Source: Timema cristinae
Taxonomy: Eukaryota; Arthropoda; Insecta; Phasmatodea; Timematidae
Reading direction: 5' to 3'
DNA length: 64,000 bases
Assembly: GCA_039000515.1 (NCBI GenBank)
Contig: JBCFYV010000100.1
Span: 30,616,421 to 30,680,420 of the forward strand
In this document: positions 1 through 10,230 of the stretch, one piece after another
Position numbering within the stretch: the first letter of the stretch is position 1
Layout: the number at the start of each line of letters is the position of its first letter
Notes under the pieces: model-generated
What the model saw: the letters and a program-made list of their open reading frames with translations, nothing else
Databases searched by the model: none
What the model was told of the DNA's origin: nothing
Position numbers and translations under genes: made by a program

Positions 1-1264
1 ACTTCTTTTGTACTTGTGGGAAAATGTTACTTTGAAAATTTTAGACATGTTTAGTTATAATATCTAGTAACTTTTGTTATCTGTTAGTTACCACTATCAT
101 TATGGGGAATGAACTGTATGTAATTGTATCTGTGCAGGTTAAGTTGTCATCGAGGCCTGTGGTTGACCAAACATTGACGACTAAACAGAGGACTGGCAAG
201 AGTTATACCATGGCCTACAATATAAAGTGCTCACCCCTCCCTCTATTGATCCATGTAAAGCGGTGGAATCATCTCGATGATGATGATGATGACTGTCGTC
301 CTGATCATTCTGGGAGATTACAGGCTAGCAGAGACTTCTCACTGAAGATTACACAGACATTCAAACGCACAACTCTTCCCACCCTTGTGATTCCCTTTCT
401 GCCCATCGATATCATTTATAATTTTTTAATTCTTGATTTTTAAATAACGCACAGGATAAAATCAGGATTACAACCTTTAACAACACCCTAATCCTGATGA
501 GCAAGGTTGTAGAAAGTCTAAGGGTGTGTGCTACAAAGTTAACATAATATAAATAAAATTTTATACAACTATATGGAAGTGAGAAGGTGGGCGGAGGTAA
601 TTCAATAACAAAAATGTAATGTATAAAATAGAATATGACCATTGGATATTTTTCGCTTCTAAAATTATTAGAATTAGGAGACATGATTGAATACGCCTCA
701 TTTTGTTTTGAGTTTGCCTCTTTTGTGCAAGTTAATTGAATGTATATTATAATGATTTTCTTTGTGCCTCAAGAATATTAAGAGAAACATTTACTTTTGC
801 TAGAAAAAAGGTTTTTTAATTACCATATATTATAACAGTGACTTTAGTCATTGTGAATTTAACTGATTTTATCTTTTTATTAAATGTGTTACCAAATCCA
901 CACCTTGTGTTTTCTTTGGACGAGAAGTAGGTTGAGAATTGAAATTAATGCATACAAAACAAGTGCTTTGATTGATTAATGTTGTATAGACTCCAATTGT
1001 CACAGAAAGAGTGGTAAACATTGGTAATAAATTACTATCTATTATGTGTTATTTTTTAGTAATGGTGACAGCTGCATATTACAACTTGACATAAGAAAAT
1101 GTTTAATTCAATCTAGTAACCTTTCTAGCTATCAAATTATGTTCTCCTTCTCCTACGTATATTGGATTGTAGCAAAAAGTCTTATAACATGAATATTAAT
1201 ATCAGTGGTCGCATGATCTAATGTGTCCATTGGACAAGATTGTCATGGCAGAAATATTGATATT

Positions 1265-1424
1265 TGGATCTTGGTTAGGTGCATAAGGGTGGTTTTTCTA
1301 AATAAGTGTATTCTCAATGTTCATGCTAATATAGGTAACTGCCTCTAAACTATACCTTCCTCATCCCTTTGCTATTTGTTAAAATATTAGTTGGATAGCC
1401 TGAATGGGTAGCAAGACAGTGAAT
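1265..1424 (+). mobile_element. SINE-C fragment, 5'-truncated (unit 1)
   Basis: The body reads GGTGGTTTTTCTAAA...CCTTCCTCATCCC, followed by a tail remnant CCTGAATGGGTAGCAAGACA. It has no tRNA-like head. It lies inside Harbinger, so it is younger than that element. The copy in unit 2 is at about 11495-11654. Confidence 0.6.
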
Positions 1425-1714
1425 AAAACACATTTTTACAACATACACTTATATGTTAATGATTGCTTGATGAGTGGGAATACCCTGAGTTAAATGAAGT
1501 CAAATTTGAAGCTTTTATTCAAGTATTCCTTCTCATTGTCGAGAACGCTTGTCTTGGACTAAATAGTCCAATGCACCATTGTATCATAATATGTTCAGGA
1601 CAAACTCAACACTGAAAAAGGCATGAATCTTTCTCTGACAAATAAATAGGCTTACACTATATGTAATATATTTGGGTGTACTTTGGTATAATTGTAAATG
1701 CATTTATATTATAA

Positions 1715-1978
1715 ACCCGCCTCGGTGGCGTAGTTGGCTAACGCACTAGTGTTGAGCTCGACTGCTGAGGACGGGGAGATCAAGGTTCAAATCTCGGTCG
1801 GGTGAACTGGGGGTGGTTTTTCCTAAATGGTTTTCCACTCTCTCTCTCTCCACGCAAATGTGGGTTCACTTCCTCTAATTCAACCTTCCCAATCCCTGAA
1901 ACCATTAGCGTAATTAGTACTTAAACCGCATAACCCAAACGGGTAGTAAGACGCGGTGCTAAATAATAATAAAAATAA
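1715..1978 (+). mobile_element. SINE-A (unit 1, inside Harbinger)
   Basis: Full-length: A box TGGCGTAGTTGG, B box slightly altered (GGTTCAAATCTC), body, and T1 tail ending in AATAATAATA. Inserted in the 3' part of the Harbinger element. Confidence 0.9.
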
Positions 1979-2345
1979 TTTATATTAAAAACAAAACTAT
2001 CTCACTGTTTTCTATATTTGTTTAAAAATAACTCCTGAACATGAGAATTAAACCTGTGAGTACCATTATCCATGCATTAATTAGTAGAAAAATTATATCT
2101 GGTCTTGGTTAAATCACATAAGCAGATAATGAAAAGTCCTGAACTAAACAATGTAATAAGGACAATCAATGAGGTGTTGAATTCAAGCAAACCTGGGGAG
2201 GGTTGGAGGTCGATGGAGGGGGAAGGGGGGTTATCCCCTTAAAATAATAATAGTCGAATATTTCTTAATATTTTTTTTTCTTTATTTGATGGTTTTTAAC
2301 CCATTTTATTTTTTAACAACTACACCCCCTCCCTTGTGATTGAAT

Positions 2346-5300
2346 TCAACACTGGTTATAGAAGTAGGACATGACACAGTTTTCCGCATCACCATAGAGC
2401 GTGGACCCATGTGGTACTGTGTAAGATGCGTTAATCCTATATTTTACATGGCGATTTCCCCAGGAGGCGTATTTCCATGTTTTAGCTACACATAAAATTG
2501 ACGACGGACAAAACACACAAAACAGTTGACAATACAAGACAAGATCAATGTTCATGGCTGAAATGGCGCCGGATGAAAGCGGCCCGGACAGCTCTCCCCC
2601 GCTCGTTGGGACGCACATTCTGTATAAGAACATGTTCCACGGGTCCTCAGGTGGGAGCTCACGGTGTCGGATGGCGATGTTGTGTAACACAGCACATGCA
2701 ATTATGACTTTGGTGGAGGTGGGAAAGTTGGTTCTCAGCTTTTGTCCGAGGCATGCAAATCTACGTTTCCATACCCCGAACAAACACTCCACCACTTTCC
2801 TTGTCTGCTTTTGTGCTGTGTTGTACCACCGCCCCTCTGGAGTTTGTGGGTCCGGTACTGGAGTGTAGAGGTAATTCAATTGTGGATATCCACTATCTCC
2901 AAGAAGATTGCCCCTCACTTGATGTGTCTCCAGTCGAGTCTTCATGCGACTGTTGCTGAAGATCCTGGCATCATGGGTGCTTCCTGGCCAACGTGCCACA
3001 ATGTCCAGAATCTCCATATCCGGCCCAGAAACAACCTCAAAGTGGTAAAATGCAATAAGCAAAATAAGATAACATAGCCAAAAGACTTAAAAATATATGT
3101 TCGACTTTGAATAGATAAGCTACCTTCTTTCAGAATTTAACATTCATTCCTAAAAAGAGAGGCAGGTGAAGAGCATCCAGCTGTTAATTTGACTAATAAA
3201 GTTATTAACATATGTATACCTATAAATGCATTTCCCTTACGAGGTAGGCAAAAAAATGTGTATGTATGTGTATATATATATAAAAGCTCAAAAACAAAAC
3301 AAAAAATTCACGGATGTGCTTGATCTTTACAATTTTTGTTGTAGCGGACACATTATTTACAACGTGGGAGAGGGACATCAAGTTATTAATTTAGCATAAA
3401 TGTAGCTGAATCAAATGTTACCCTTTAAATATTTGGTTTGATATCTAAATACTAACATTATATATAAATTTTAATTATGCTCTTATCAGCCTGAATGGTC
3501 TACGGTGTCACTCTTGTGTTGGACTGATGTACTGAGGACAGGAAGATCGGGGTTCAATCCCGGTCAGGTCCATTTAAAGTGTTTTTTTTTTCTTCTGAAA
3601 TGGTTTCCCACTCTTCCTCCATACAAATGCAGGTGAATTACCTCTTAAGTGTTTTCATCCTCATCCCCTACCCCATAGTGTATTAAAAAAACTTCAATAA
3701 ATAAATCAAATAGCTGAACATTTAGGGACATGTACTGTTTCCTGTTCCGGAAGAGCTCAGCAAATTCCCCTCCTGGGCTTTTGATTGCTACATGAGTGCA
3801 ATCAATACACCCAGATACACCGGGGAAATGGTACATGTTCCAGAACAGGAGGTAGTTTCTTTCAACTTCCTGGTCTGTGGTCGGGAACTTGACATATTCC
3901 AAGAGGTGGCCTGTCAACTCATCAGACACCACCTACAAATAAACTACTACAATTATTGACCAAGTTTTTGAAAATTATCTTATTTATGGTTGGTCCGGGG
4001 ATTGCATACATCAAGTTATAATAAAACCTTAGTATGTACTTGCAATAGAAGACCAACAAAAAATATCTCTACCAGTTGAAGACTAGTTGAGTGGTAAATT
4101 TACTAACACAGGCCTATTTTAAAAATTTAACACAAATTATGCATACACATTTAAAAAGAATATAAAACCTTAATTAGGCTTATATAAAAAAATTAATTTC
4201 ATCACAAAGTAGGCCTACAAACTTTAAAAGAATATAAAGCCTATATTATATGAAAAAATATACTAGGCCTATCTTACAAAATATGTTGATAGTTTTGGAA
4301 TTGACAAACAAATATTGGAACCAACCATGTTTTCATTTTAACATACAGTACCTTGACTATCCTGGATATGGTGGCAGAGCTCAACCGAACCAGATCACCA
4401 CAAACCAACTGTAAAATATACAATATCTTAGATTTGTCTTAACAATATTCATATTAATTGAAAAGAGGGTACATTTGCTCAAGGCTATACTATTCCCACC
4501 CCTATCCCATTGTTGCAAATATGTGGATAGACCAAACAGCTTGTTGACTACTATGTGAAAAAATTAAATAATATGTATGCATATTATATGCATCAAAGTG
4601 TTTATGGGAAAACAGCGATCAACTGATAATTACATTAAACAATATAGAATAAGCTTTAAATGAACTTTAACAAGAAAAAAAATGTGTAGGCCTACAGGTA
4701 TGTTATGTCACATTTTTAATATGGTTGTAGTCTGTAGAATCCCAGCAACTAAATATATTGTACCATCCAAAGGCTCATGGAATTATTGATAAAATAAATA
4801 AAGAAATAAATGTTTGTAATCAAATAATATAGTTTGGTAAAATATTGAATTTTAACTTTTTTAAGCTTAGATTATGTTTTAGTAAAACGTTCGTTTACAT
4901 TTACGCATTATATTTATATATATCACATTATGTTCATGTAGAATAAACGAGAATATAACTACAATTTATATTTTTACGTGACTAACCAGCTCTCTTGGAC
5001 CATGCTGTTAGTAAACAAATAAATAAACAAAGATAACGTAAATATAGGCGCCTGTATCTGTGGACCACAATTTTTTCTTTTGATAATGTAATTAATTTTA
5101 TACAAGGGCATTTTGAGGATATAAGGCAAAGATATTAAAATAATAATTTCAAAACATATTTACCTGAAAACTACCAGTCCCATAAAATCGAAGAGCTGTA
5201 ATAACCTTTATTAAAGGTGGCACTGGCAAACCGCGGGCGTTTTGGTTTGGACCAGTCAACAGTGGGACGATGACGTTCACCACTGTATCTTTGCTGAATC

Positions 5301-5451
5301 AGAATCTTCTGATGAATTCCCTGTCGGAATAAAATTCGACAGGGTTTTCCGCATCCCGCAAATATCTTTTGGGTTCGGGTAACTTATCGATGACACCGAT
5401 AACCTCAACCAAATCCACTAAATCATCATCGAAAACCCGATCGTCATCCAT
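2346..5451 (-). pseudogene. Harbinger transposase (HARBI1-like DDE nuclease), copy 1, damaged
   Basis: Four exons are readable on the minus strand. Exon 1 is 5451-5164, from ATG (MDDDRVFDDD) to the motif ITALRFYGTGSFQ, with donor GTAAAT. Exon 2 is 4408-4352 (LVCGDLVRLSSATISRIVK, 19 codons, acceptor ACAG, donor GTACTG). Exon 3 is 3932 to about 3714, including FPGVSGCIDCTH and SLNVQ. Exon 4 starts at 3035 (VVSGPDMEILDIVARWPGST) and contains LLGDSGYP and VVECLFGVWKRRF. Exons 1 and 2 join in phase 0. The D in CIDCTH, the D in LLGDSGYP and the E in VVECLFG match the DDE catalytic residues of the family. Damage: TGA at codon 51 (5299-5301) after EFIRRF, where relatives usually carry a sense codon, and CT instead of GT at the exon 3 donor next to a SINE. 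The reading frame also runs about 100 residues past the conserved part to a stop at 2346. Family assignment is firm; loss of function is inferred. Confidence 0.9.
3488..3700 (+). mobile_element. SINE-C inserted at transposase exon 3 (unit 1)
   Basis: Head CCTGAATGGTCTACGGTGTC, B box GGTTCAATCCCGGTC, body to CCCTACCCCATAG, then a short A-rich end. It lacks the T1 tail. It lies antisense to the transposase and ends within about 30 bp of the end of exon 3 (SLNVQ), where the splice donor is missing. The copy in unit 2 is 13717-13929. Confidence 0.75.
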
Positions 5452-5539
5452 CTTGAAAGTTGAATAGTGTCGATTTAGTGTGCTCGCGGCGCTGCTAAAA
5501 CTTTGGTCGTATCGATACTAAACTCAAGTGGGCTGCGCG

Positions 5540-5638
5540 ACTAAGATATGACTATGAAACGTACTTCATTCGGTTTTAGGGAGGATGGCACCTACACTTT
5601 CTACTTAGGCTTACTAACTGCGACTATGAAACCGGCCC
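5540..5638 (-). repeat. Harbinger right terminal inverted repeat (copy 1)
   Basis: Identical to the copy 2 right end: subterminal GACTATGAAACGTACT near 5549 and terminal GACTATGAAACCGGCCC ending at 5638, followed by TAG. A SINE-A inserted only about 25 bp outside this end. Confidence 0.75.
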
Positions 5639-5665
5639 TAGGAATGGATTCTATATCAGACGAAA

Positions 5666-5911
5666 CCCGCCTCGGTGGCGTAGTTGGCTAACGCGCTAGT
5701 CGTGTTGAGCTCGACTGCTGAGGACGGGGAGATCGAGGTTCGAATATCGGTCGGGTGAACTGGGGGTTGTTTTTCCTAAATGGTTTTCCACTCTCCCTCC
5801 ACGCAAATGCGGGATCACTTCCTCTAATTCAACCTTCCCAATTCCTAATCCATTAGCGTAATTAGTACTTAAAGCGTATAACCCGAACGGGTAGTAAGAC
5901 ACGGTGCTAAA

Positions 5912-5939
<28 letters not shown>
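5666..5939 (+). mobile_element. SINE-A with 14-bp TSD (unit 1)
   Basis: Complete SINE-A with T1 tail and (TAT)n. ATATCAGACGAAAC occurs just before it (5653-5666, overlapping the first base) and just after it (5940-5953), a clear target-site duplication. It inserted about 25 bp outside the Harbinger right end. Confidence 0.93.
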
Positions 5940-5943
<4 letters not shown>

Positions 5944-6425
5944 CAGACGAAACTGTCAATTTATAGTCCGAAAACGTCATCACGTGATCAGAGATGGATA
6001 GAGGGGAATCCAAAGGAGGGCAGAGACGGATAAAGGAAGTGGAACTTGGTGCATTCATGGAATTGATGAAACAACTGGTGCTCGCCCATATGGTTCTATT
6101 CGTGGAACATTCTCGAAGCTTCCATCGGAGTCTTGATGCATCCATAGCGTTCTACCGGGGTCTTGAGGCATATGTGACGTGGAAATCATGACTTCATCTG
6201 GCATGAAATGCCGGGCCGGCCCTGAGCGGCACTTTTTTAGTTGAACGGGAACGTTGATGCGGGTAGGACTGGTTAAGTCATTTAGGGAGTAATTGTGTGA
6301 GTAGCATTATTTAATAATCATGTATGTAACGTATCCATATAAGTTACACATTTTATTATTTCATTTGTGTTAATTGATAATTAATGGTGATAATAACTAT
6401 CAAACGTGATAGCTGCAGATCACAT

Positions 6426-6429
<4 letters not shown>

Positions 6430-6473
<44 letters not shown>
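6430..6473. repeat. (TA)20 microsatellite at the duplication junction
   Basis: About 20 TA units followed by TTTAGGCCTA. It has the same length in unit 2 (16660-16703). The duplication boundary lies 20 bp further right. Confidence 0.95.
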
Positions 6474-6625
6474 GGCCTATATACATACAAAACACTCGAT
6501 GGTGGTATTATGAGTACCCTAAAAAAAAAAGAGAGAGAGTGATAGCTCTTTGAAGCCTGAGCTGCCGAGTATGAGAGCCGACTCTACTGCTGATCCTCTT
6601 CACATATGCAACCAAGCTAAACTAG

Positions 6626-6725
6626 GGCCCGGTTTCATAGTCAGCTCACTAAACTCTTACTAGACTCCAGGGTTACACAGCACTTCGTGCTGACGCACTC
6701 GAGCCAAGTAACTTAGTACGTTTCA
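6626..6725 (+). repeat. Harbinger left terminal and subterminal inverted repeat
   Basis: The terminal block GGTTTCATAGTC (6631-6642) is followed by a subterminal block AGTACGTTTCATAGTC (about 6716-6731). The core GTTTCATAGTC therefore occurs twice, about 90 bp apart. The same two blocks occur inverted at the right end. Paired sites of this kind are plausible transposase or Myb-protein binding sites (inference). Confidence 0.75.
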
Positions 6726-6807
6726 TAGTCAAGATAGTTTGGATTCTTTTAGCCACTCGAAGCAAAAGAGAGCTTGGTCGAGGAAGTTCGTTTCTGTTCG
6801 TAATATT

Positions 6808-6860
6808 GGTGACGTCACGCCAGGCAGCCAATGATAATGCGTGTAATTAGTGACGTAGTT
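6808..6860 (+). promoter_or_regulatory. Possible promoter elements of the Harbinger Myb-like gene
   Basis: Between the left terminal repeat and the ATG there is a perfect CRE palindrome TGACGTCA (6810-6817), a CCAAT box (6828-6832) and a second half-site TGACGTAG (about 6851). Their position 40-90 bp before the ATG suits a proximal promoter. No TATA box is evident. Motif matches only. Confidence 0.35.
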
Positions 6861-6895
6861 ATAACAAACCGAGAAAAAAATCACTTGTTGTCAAC

Positions 6896-8815
6896 ATGGA
6901 GGACGTAAACAGAGCTTATGATCGCTTTACTGACAACGAGAGGGAAATATTATTCGGCCTTATTAATTATAAATCAGCTGTCATTGAAGATAAAAGAACT
7001 TCGTTTTCTGTTCTGATGGCAAAGAAGAAAGCCTGGCAAGACATCGCAGATGGCTTCAATTCTTACGCTGATGTGAGAAATGTAAGTACAGACTGTACGT
7101 TTCGGAAGTATGTTTACTTATATTCTGATGTTTTTAATTCCTTGCGATATTTAGTATTACTTACTATTTTCTTCTATTTACTATGATAGTTTCCTCGTCT
7201 TTTAATTTGCTGATATCTTACTCAAGATGTTCCAATAGTTCAATCTTCTACACAACATACCTATCAAGACGACATTAATGTTATTAAGGACAATTTCAAT
7301 AATGGATAAAAACACATATAATGTATTTACTTTATATAATCGTACATTATATTTGATATAAATAACCATAGGCCTGAGCCCTAATTCTTACTATATCAGT
7401 ATAAAACTGTTGGTTAACACAACTTGTTTACAGTAAGGCCTAGGCCTAAAGCATTATTTATTTTTCAAAGTAAGACATATTTATTTTATGTAGACCTTTA
7501 AATCTTTGCTAACAGTTTACAAAATAAATCATTGATTACTTTTACACACAGGCATAGGCCTAGAATTGTTTTAAATAGTGTTATTTGCGTCTAGGCCTGC
7601 AGAAAACATTAAGTCAATAATTGTTCCTTTTATAAGGCCTAGAATTTTTTTAAATAAAATATATTCATTTGTCCTAGGACTGCAGTGACAAATATATAAT
7701 AAAGTAAATAATCTGTACTTCTTAGTCATAACTAGGCCTGCCATCTATTTAAATTAAATAGCTTATTATGTTTATTTGAATTAACCTACATTTTCAAACA
7801 TTTCACAAAATAAGACATTTATTTTATGTAGACTTTTAAATCTTTGCTAACAGTTTACAAAATAAATCATTGATTATTTTTACACACAGGCATATGCCTA
7901 GAATTGTTTTATATCATGTGTTATTTGCGTCTAGGACTGTAGCAAACATATTAAGTCAATAATTGTTCCTTTATAAGGGGGGAACCTTACAGACATAACT
8001 AGGCCTAGCATTTTTTTAAATAAAATATATTCATTTGTCCTAGGACTGCAGTAGCAAATATATAATAAAGTAAATAATCTGTACTTCTTACAGTCATAAC
8101 TAAGCCTACCATTTATTTAAATTAAATAGCTTATTATGTTTAATTGAATTGACCTACATTTTCAAACATTTCACTAAATAAAATATAATTGCATCTATAC
8201 ACACACAGACATAGGCCTAGAATTTTTTTTAAATAATGTGTTAGTTTGTTCTAGGCCTGCATTAGCAAATATATTATAAAGTAAATAATTGGTCCTTTCT
8301 AAGACATGACTAGGTCTTCCATTTATTTTAATGAAATATGTATATTTGGTTTAGGTCTACATTTTCAAATACTTTACTATATAAATCAGCACTTCATTTT
8401 ACATTTAGGCGTATACTTAAAAAAATCAATAAAGTGTTTATATGGTTTATTTACCTACATTAGCAAACTTTTTAAGTATCCATTTATTGTTTATTCCTAA
8501 CAATAAAACAGAAAATAAATATTATTTTTATTTAACAGCAATCAGCACCTCAGCTGAAGAAATGTTGGGAGAACGAGAAAGCAAGGAGGAAGAAACTCCT
8601 TGCCGCAGAATCTCGAAGGAGAATGGCGACTGGTGGTGGACCATTTGCACCTGGGGAGTCCACAGACCCTGAACTGGACGCAATCATTAGCACTCCCATT
8701 GCCTACTCTGTGGCAGGTACTGAGGATTGCGATACAGTTTTACCTCCAGCTCCGAGGCCTGAGGAGATTAGTGCGACCCAGTCTCCACCAGAGGCAGCAG
8801 TCTCAATATTTTCCG
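6896..8815 (+). CDS. Harbinger Myb/SANT-like DNA-binding protein (NAIF1-type), 5' part
   Basis: This is the second gene of the transposon. In characterised Harbinger systems such a Myb-like protein binds the element ends and brings the transposase to DNA and into the nucleus. Exon 1 (6896-7081, 62 codons) starts at an ATG in good context (caacATGG). It encodes the first helices of a Myb/SANT-like domain, with DNEREILFGLINYK and KKKAWQDIADGFN, and ends at a consensus donor GTAAGT. Exon 2 (8539-8815) follows acceptor TTTAACAG in phase 0 and supplies the recognition helix QSAPQLKKCWENEKARRKK, then a linker with MATGGGPFAPGEST, ending at donor GTGAGT in phase 1. The order and the join match the Myb_DNA-bind_5 pattern closely. 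No stop interrupts either exon. I could not find the C-terminal exon, so the gene is incomplete as annotated. It is less decayed than the transposase. Confidence 0.8.
7340..8370 (+). repeat. Intronic tandem repeat (~340-365 bp period) rich in TAGGCCTA
   Basis: The Myb-gene intron holds about 2.5 diverged copies of a ~350-bp AT-rich unit. Landmarks recur: AAATCTTTGCTAACAGTTTA near 7500 and 7838, and CATTTGTCCTAGGACTGCAG near 7669 and 8032. A degenerate third copy is near 8220-8370. Each unit has one or more AGGCCT/TAGGCCTA palindromes. Confidence 0.75.
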
Positions 8816-9379
8816 GTGAGTATTTGCATAAGGATATGTTCAGTGGGTTGTTTTGTAAATAAATGTGCCCACCAAGAAAATTTGAATATGTTTATTGTGA
8901 TTAACAAGACAAACTGATTGTTTTTTGTAAAAATTACACTTTCTTTTATTTGAGAATTGATTAAGTTACATGATCCAAAGCTTTAGCTCGCTTATAGGAT
9001 TATGGATTAAAATGATGTAATTTTACAAGACATTACAAACATTTGATCATTAAATAAAAGTAAAACAAACAAAAAATACCAAAATATACTAAACATAATA
9101 GACAACAGTACAATGTTAAAGATTAGATAATATTGAAATATGTGTGATAATATTGCTGAGTACATTTTATCCATAAACATAAGTAGGCCTAAAAAATAAA
9201 ATAATGAGAATGTTCCCTTGAAATAAAAATGAAAATTGAGGAAAATTAATTTGTATTACAATAATAAACAAAACATGTATATATATTCAGGGAAATAATA
9301 ATTCTAAAATGTTCAGTTTACCCTAAAGGTTAGTTTATTGAAAACACATTTTTGAAAGCTGTGTTCATTGTTGGTTTCC

Positions 9380-9475
9380 CTGTTATCCTTTCAAAGCAAA
9401 TGTAGGTATATTACCTCTAAAAGACTCCCTTCCTCATCCCTACCACTTTAGAGTTACTTATAGATTCTGTATACA
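9380..9475 (+). repeat. SINE-C body fragment
   Basis: A short match to the SINE-A/C body: GGTTTCCCTGTTATCCTTTC, then TACCTCTAAAAGACTCCCTT and CCTCATCCCTACC. No head or tail. Confidence 0.4.
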
Positions 9476-9798
9476 ACCGGAATTTATATATATTTAATTA
9501 TTGGTCAAACACTCACAAACTAGGCTAGGAGTTAATATTTCACCAAGGAAAAATAATTTATTTTAGGTGTGTGATCTCTAATCTGAGGGATAAAGGGGTG
9601 TGCTCTCTAATATTCCCTCCCCACCCTATGCATGTATGCCTACATTCAACACTCATTAAAATCCAATCCTTTGATTTGTTTTGACCAATTTAAAACTAAA
9701 TAAAATCAAATTTATTGTCAAAAAGTGAAATCGCTCATTGTTGATAAGAAACATTTGAGTACATTTTAAATAAATTATTCAAATCAAAATTGATTATT

Positions 9799-9845
9799 TG
9801 ATAACCCTAACGGGTAGTAAGGCGCGGTGCTAAATATTATTATTA
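9799..9845 (+). repeat. Isolated SINE T1 tail
   Basis: Only the 3' tail is present: ATAACCCTAACGGGTAGTAA, GGCGCGGTGCTAAAT and ATTATTATT. There is no body or head, consistent with extreme 5' truncation or an end of the partner LINE. Inside Harbinger. Confidence 0.75.
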
Positions 9846-9937
9846 GTATTGATTATTTGATCAGGTATATCTGTAGGGACACTTGCATATAATTAAACTT
9901 GTTATATAAATATATTTGTAAAATGAAATATCACACT

Positions 9938-9995
9938 AGACTCTGGAATCGAACCTGAGACTTTTGGTGAAGCGTGCCATCGATGGATCTTCACA
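9938..9995 (-). other. tRNA-like remnant with perfect B box
   Basis: The minus strand contains GGTTCGATTCC in a T-arm-like context (GTCTCAGGTTCGATTCCAGA). No good acceptor or D arm could be paired, so it is probably a SINE head or tRNA pseudogene fragment. Confidence 0.35.
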
Positions 9996-10230
9996 TGCTT
10001 GTGGTCCTTCTTACTGATGGGGCAGAGTCTATGATAAGACATGATCTGCTACTTTGAGTTATCATTGATATCTCGGCCACTTACAAGTTGTGAATTGCAT
10101 GGAAGAAAACGCTTGTACAATTAATTTCACATGAATAGCGAAGTTTATATGAATGTATATATAGATAAATTCAGAAACTTGAATATTTTCATCGCCTAAG
10201 ATTCACTCTTCATGTACAATCATTTGCTTT

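Larger units (their letters stand above)
1..5638 (-). mobile_element. PIF/Harbinger DNA transposon, copy 1, right part
   Basis: This is the right-hand 5.6 kb of a Harbinger element whose left end and Myb-like gene lie upstream of the window. It carries the transposase gene on the minus strand (2346-5451) and ends at an inverted terminal repeat closing with GAAACCGGCCC at 5638, followed by TAG. Three older SINE insertions sit inside it (about 1265, 1715 and 3488). Confidence 0.85.
1..6491. repeat. Tandem duplication, unit 1 (right part)
   Basis: This block is repeated at 10231-16722 in the same orientation. By eye the two differ only by isolated one-base indels: near 873 and 970, in the poly-T near 2271, in the TA run near 4919 and at 5952. 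I saw no substitutions. A (TA)20 run and a TAT-repeat run are the same length in both. Matching stops at 6491 versus 16722, so the unit ends there and is about 10,231 bp. Either a very recent duplication or a haplotype/assembly duplication fits. Confidence 0.95.

Noticed and set aside
102..443. 113-codon frame (also 10332-10673), possible third exon of the Myb-like gene
   Set aside because: A CTGTGCAG acceptor exists, but joining exon 2 (phase 1) to it gives an immediate stop. No recognisable domain.
2498..3077. Several plus-strand frames opposite the transposase
   Set aside because: Shadows of the conserved minus-strand transposase exon.
5696..6145. 149-codon minus-strand frame, broken in unit 2
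   Set aside because: Reads through a SINE-A and a TAT run. The one-base indel that splits it in the second copy shows it is not constrained.
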